A DNA stretch of 16,846 nt, taken from assembly GCA_947303825.1 (NCBI GenBank), contig CAMYZK010000018.1:1-16846 (forward strand). Direction: 5' to 3'. Origin of the DNA: an uncultured Prevotella sp. Lineage in GTDB: Bacteria; Bacteroidota; Bacteroidia; Bacteroidales; Bacteroidaceae. Shown one piece after another: positions 15,691-16,846 of this stretch. How positions within the stretch are numbered: position 1 is the stretch's first letter; each line of letters begins with the position of its first letter. The position numbers and the translations under genes were made by a program. Under the pieces are notes generated by a model, which saw only the letters and a program-made list of their open reading frames with translations, did no database searches and was not told the DNA's origin.

Positions 15691-16131
15691 TCAACTCATT
15701 ATCTGCATTAGCTCTGCCGAGAACTCCGCCTCGTCCATAAACGGCTCTTCGGCCTTTTCTGAGGCCCATATCTCTATGGTGTCGGTCATTCCGATAAACC
15801 TCACCGACTGTGTTATTCCCGCCATCTCAAGGTAGCGGCGCGGTATGAGGAAGCGGCCGTTGCCATCGAGTATGATCGTCTCGGCCTCCTTCATATACTG
15901 GCGGACCACCATCTTTCCCGTCTTATCCCATTCGTTAACGCGAGAGCGCAAGGCATCAACACGCTCGTTCCAAACACTGTCGGGATAGAGCACCAGGCAG
16001 GGCTGGTGTATGTCCTTGCGCATGACAAGCTGCTCGATGCCCTCGCTCTGCAACACCTTGCGGAAGGTGGCAGGCAAGAACACACGACCCTTGGAATCGG
16101 TCTTGGCTTCTATGTTGCCCAGAAATCTCAT
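15691..16131 (-). CDS. mraZ: Transcriptional regulator MraZ
   Basis: MraZ is a SpoVT/AbrB-type DNA-binding protein that forms ring oligomers and, in E. coli, represses its own operon. The 146 residues contain two tandem AbrB-like halves with the family signature: DSKGRVFLPATFR (12-24) and DGNGRFLIPRRYLEMAGI (89-106). Length is close to E. coli MraZ (152). It is the first gene of the cluster, which is the standard position for mraZ. Just upstream are a promoter and three regularly spaced TGGRG boxes that match the type of operator described for E. coli MraZ, so autoregulation is inferred. Confidence 0.96.
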   Translation of the reverse strand: MRFLGNIEAKTDSKGRVFLPATFRKVLQSEGIEQLVMRKDIHQPCLVLYPDSVWNERVDALRSRVNEWDKTGKMVVRQYMKEAETIILDGNGRFLIPRRYLEMAGITQSVRFIGMTDTIEIWASEKAEEPFMDEAEFSAELMQIMS

Positions 16132-16163
16132 GCGCTAGAATGCTATTAGTGACACATCGGTTG

Positions 16164-16171
16164 CAAAGATA
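16164..16171 (-). promoter_or_regulatory. Bacteroidetes-type -7 promoter element of the dcw operon
   Basis: On the minus strand TATCTTTG lies 32 bp upstream of the mraZ ATG and matches the Bacteroidetes -7 consensus TAnnTTTG at every fixed base. No good TTTG -33 element was found at the usual spacing; TTGTG at 16194-16198 is the nearest candidate (22 bp gap). No other TAnnTTTG was seen on this strand between the susD-like gene and mraZ. Confidence 0.65.
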
Positions 16172-16180
16172 AACATTTTT

Positions 16181-16205
16181 CCCCACAATCCTCCACAATT
16201 CCCCA
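16181..16205 (-). promoter_or_regulatory. Candidate MraZ operator: three TGGRG boxes at 10-bp spacing
   Basis: On the minus strand TGGGG (16201-16205), TGGAG (16191-16195) and TGGGG (16181-16185) are separated by exactly 5 bp, giving a 10-bp helical period. E. coli MraZ is known to bind TGGGN direct repeats with 5-bp spacers. The array starts 9 bp upstream of the -7 element and covers the place of the -33 element, so binding would be expected to block RNA polymerase. The role is inferred. Confidence 0.6.
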
Positions 16206-16463
16206 TTTTTTTTCAAAAATTTTCCATTTTCTTGTCAGCAGAGCCTTTTGTCACCATTTTCGTTACACACTATTCTTTATTTGTGCAAAAATTGCCGCCC
16301 TCGATTTCTTGGGTCTGTAGCAAAACCATATTGACTGATACCATCGACTGTAGGGAAAGGCCCTGTCTCTGTCCGCAGTCGTAGCAGTTATAATTCCACT
16401 TGCGAACAGGCACAAGGTCTGACCCTACAGTTAACCTCGTCAACATAGTTATACTACCGCTCC
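16206..16463. other. Non-coding region between terminator and mraZ operator
   Basis: About 260 bp without a convincing gene. Next to the operator is an AT-rich stretch (16206-16230) that could act as an upstream promoter element. Further up is a 9-bp inverted repeat, actgtaggg (16347-16355) and ccctacagt (16423-16431), enclosing smaller possible stems such as cttgcg/cacaag (16399-16416). A 71-codon frame crosses the region on the minus strand, but it begins with GTG inside the terminator hairpin and has no recognised domain. It could be a structured RNA or a decayed repeat; I cannot tell which. Confidence 0.5.
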
Positions 16464-16497
16464 GAAAAAAGGCTTGAACTTTCACAAGTTCAAGCCT
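16464..16497 (-). terminator. Intrinsic terminator of the susD-like gene
   Basis: A perfect 12-bp stem, aggcttgaactt (16470-16481) and aagttcaagcct (16486-16497), closes a 4-base loop. On the minus strand it is followed by a run of six T (16465-16470). It lies about 77 bp after the stop of the susD-like gene, so that transcript should end here and the dcw operon should start from its own promoter. Confidence 0.88.
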
Positions 16498-16573
16498 CCA
16501 ACACGATGTGAAAACTTACTCAAAGAATGCTGAGTAATAATTATTAACGAGAGAGAATTAACTACTTTCGGTT

Positions 16574-16846
16574 TTATTTAGCCCAGCCACGCACCTGATG
16601 CATCTGGTCGTTAACCTCGATGACGGTCTGTGGGATAGGCCAGTATTCATTCTTACCCTCCTCGAACTTCAGCGTAATGCCAGAATCCTTGAACGGATGG
16701 TGAATCGAGTAGACGAGTTTGTGAGGCTTCGTGCCACCAGACTGCCAGTACTCATCCCACTGCAGAGGAATGTTGTCGAGCACCTTGTCGTAGCACTGCT
16801 TTGCGATGCCCCAGCGCACGATGTCGAACCAACGGCAGCCCTCGAA
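16574..16846 (-). CDS. SusD/RagB-family outer-membrane lipoprotein (C-terminal fragment)
   Basis: Only the last 90 residues lie in the window; the reading frame is open to the right edge. The visible FEGCRWFDIVRWG matches the typical SusD segment (E-x-x-FEG-x-R-x-FDL-x-RWG), and near the end EYWPIPQTVIEVNDQMHQVRGW matches the LPIPQ-E-x-x-N-P-x-L-x-QNPGY tail of the family. SusD-like proteins bind glycans or other nutrients at the cell surface and work with a SusC-type TonB-dependent transporter, which would be expected just beyond the right edge. Substrate cannot be told from this fragment. It is a separate transcription unit from dcw. Confidence 0.88.
   Translation of the reverse strand, partial: FEGCRWFDIVRWGIAKQCYDKVLDNIPLQWDEYWQSGGTKPHKLVYSIHHPFKDSGITLKFEEGKNEYWPIPQTVIEVNDQMHQVRGWAK

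Noticed and set aside
16270..16485. A 71-codon minus-strand ORF
   Set aside because: It begins with GTG inside the terminator hairpin, has no recognised domain and crosses the region of inverted repeats.

Overview
The window is a nearly complete division and cell-wall (dcw) gene cluster from a member of the Bacteroidales, most likely a Prevotella-like bacterium. This rests on gene order, lineage-typical protein features (a long MraY, a lysine-rich tail on FtsQ, a divisome transpeptidase with a PASTA-like C-terminus), a Bacteroidetes-type promoter element (TATCTTTG) and a neighbouring SusD-family gene. The genus is an inference; no rRNA gene is present to confirm it.

Every supported gene lies on the minus strand, so transcription runs from high to low coordinates. 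From right to left: the C-terminal end of a SusD/RagB-like outer-membrane lipoprotein gene (16574-16846) ends at a strong intrinsic terminator (about 16464-16497). A non-coding stretch of about 260 bp follows, then the mraZ promoter with a candidate MraZ operator (16164-16205). The cluster then reads mraZ, rsmH, ftsL-like, ftsI (PBP), murE, mraY, murD, ftsW, murG, murC, ftsQ, ftsA and ftsZ. ftsZ is cut by the left edge and lacks its C-terminal end. No internal terminator was seen and most gene junctions are short or overlapping, so the 13 genes probably form one operon.

The genes form a pathway. MurC, MurD and MurE add the first amino acids to UDP-MurNAc (the MurE DNPR motif points to meso-diaminopimelate). 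MraY and MurG make lipid I and lipid II. FtsW polymerises and FtsI crosslinks septal glycan. FtsL and FtsQ form the periplasmic scaffold, and FtsA tethers FtsZ to the membrane. RsmH methylates 16S rRNA, and MraZ is the likely regulator. No murF, ddl or murB is present in this window, so those steps must be encoded elsewhere.

The coding content is standard. The less explained material lies between the genes. Five junctions (rsmH-ftsL, ftsL-ftsI, murE-mraY, murD-ftsW, ftsA-ftsZ) carry repeats, mostly unrelated to each other in sequence, with units of 7, 8, 9, about 15 and about 30 bp. Several genes also carry low-complexity or charged insertions (FtsQ tail, FtsA linker, FtsW loop, MraY loop). 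I saw no wholly new system. The best leads are the three-box MraZ operator over the promoter, the array of junction repeats, and the altered HHH-type motif of MraY.
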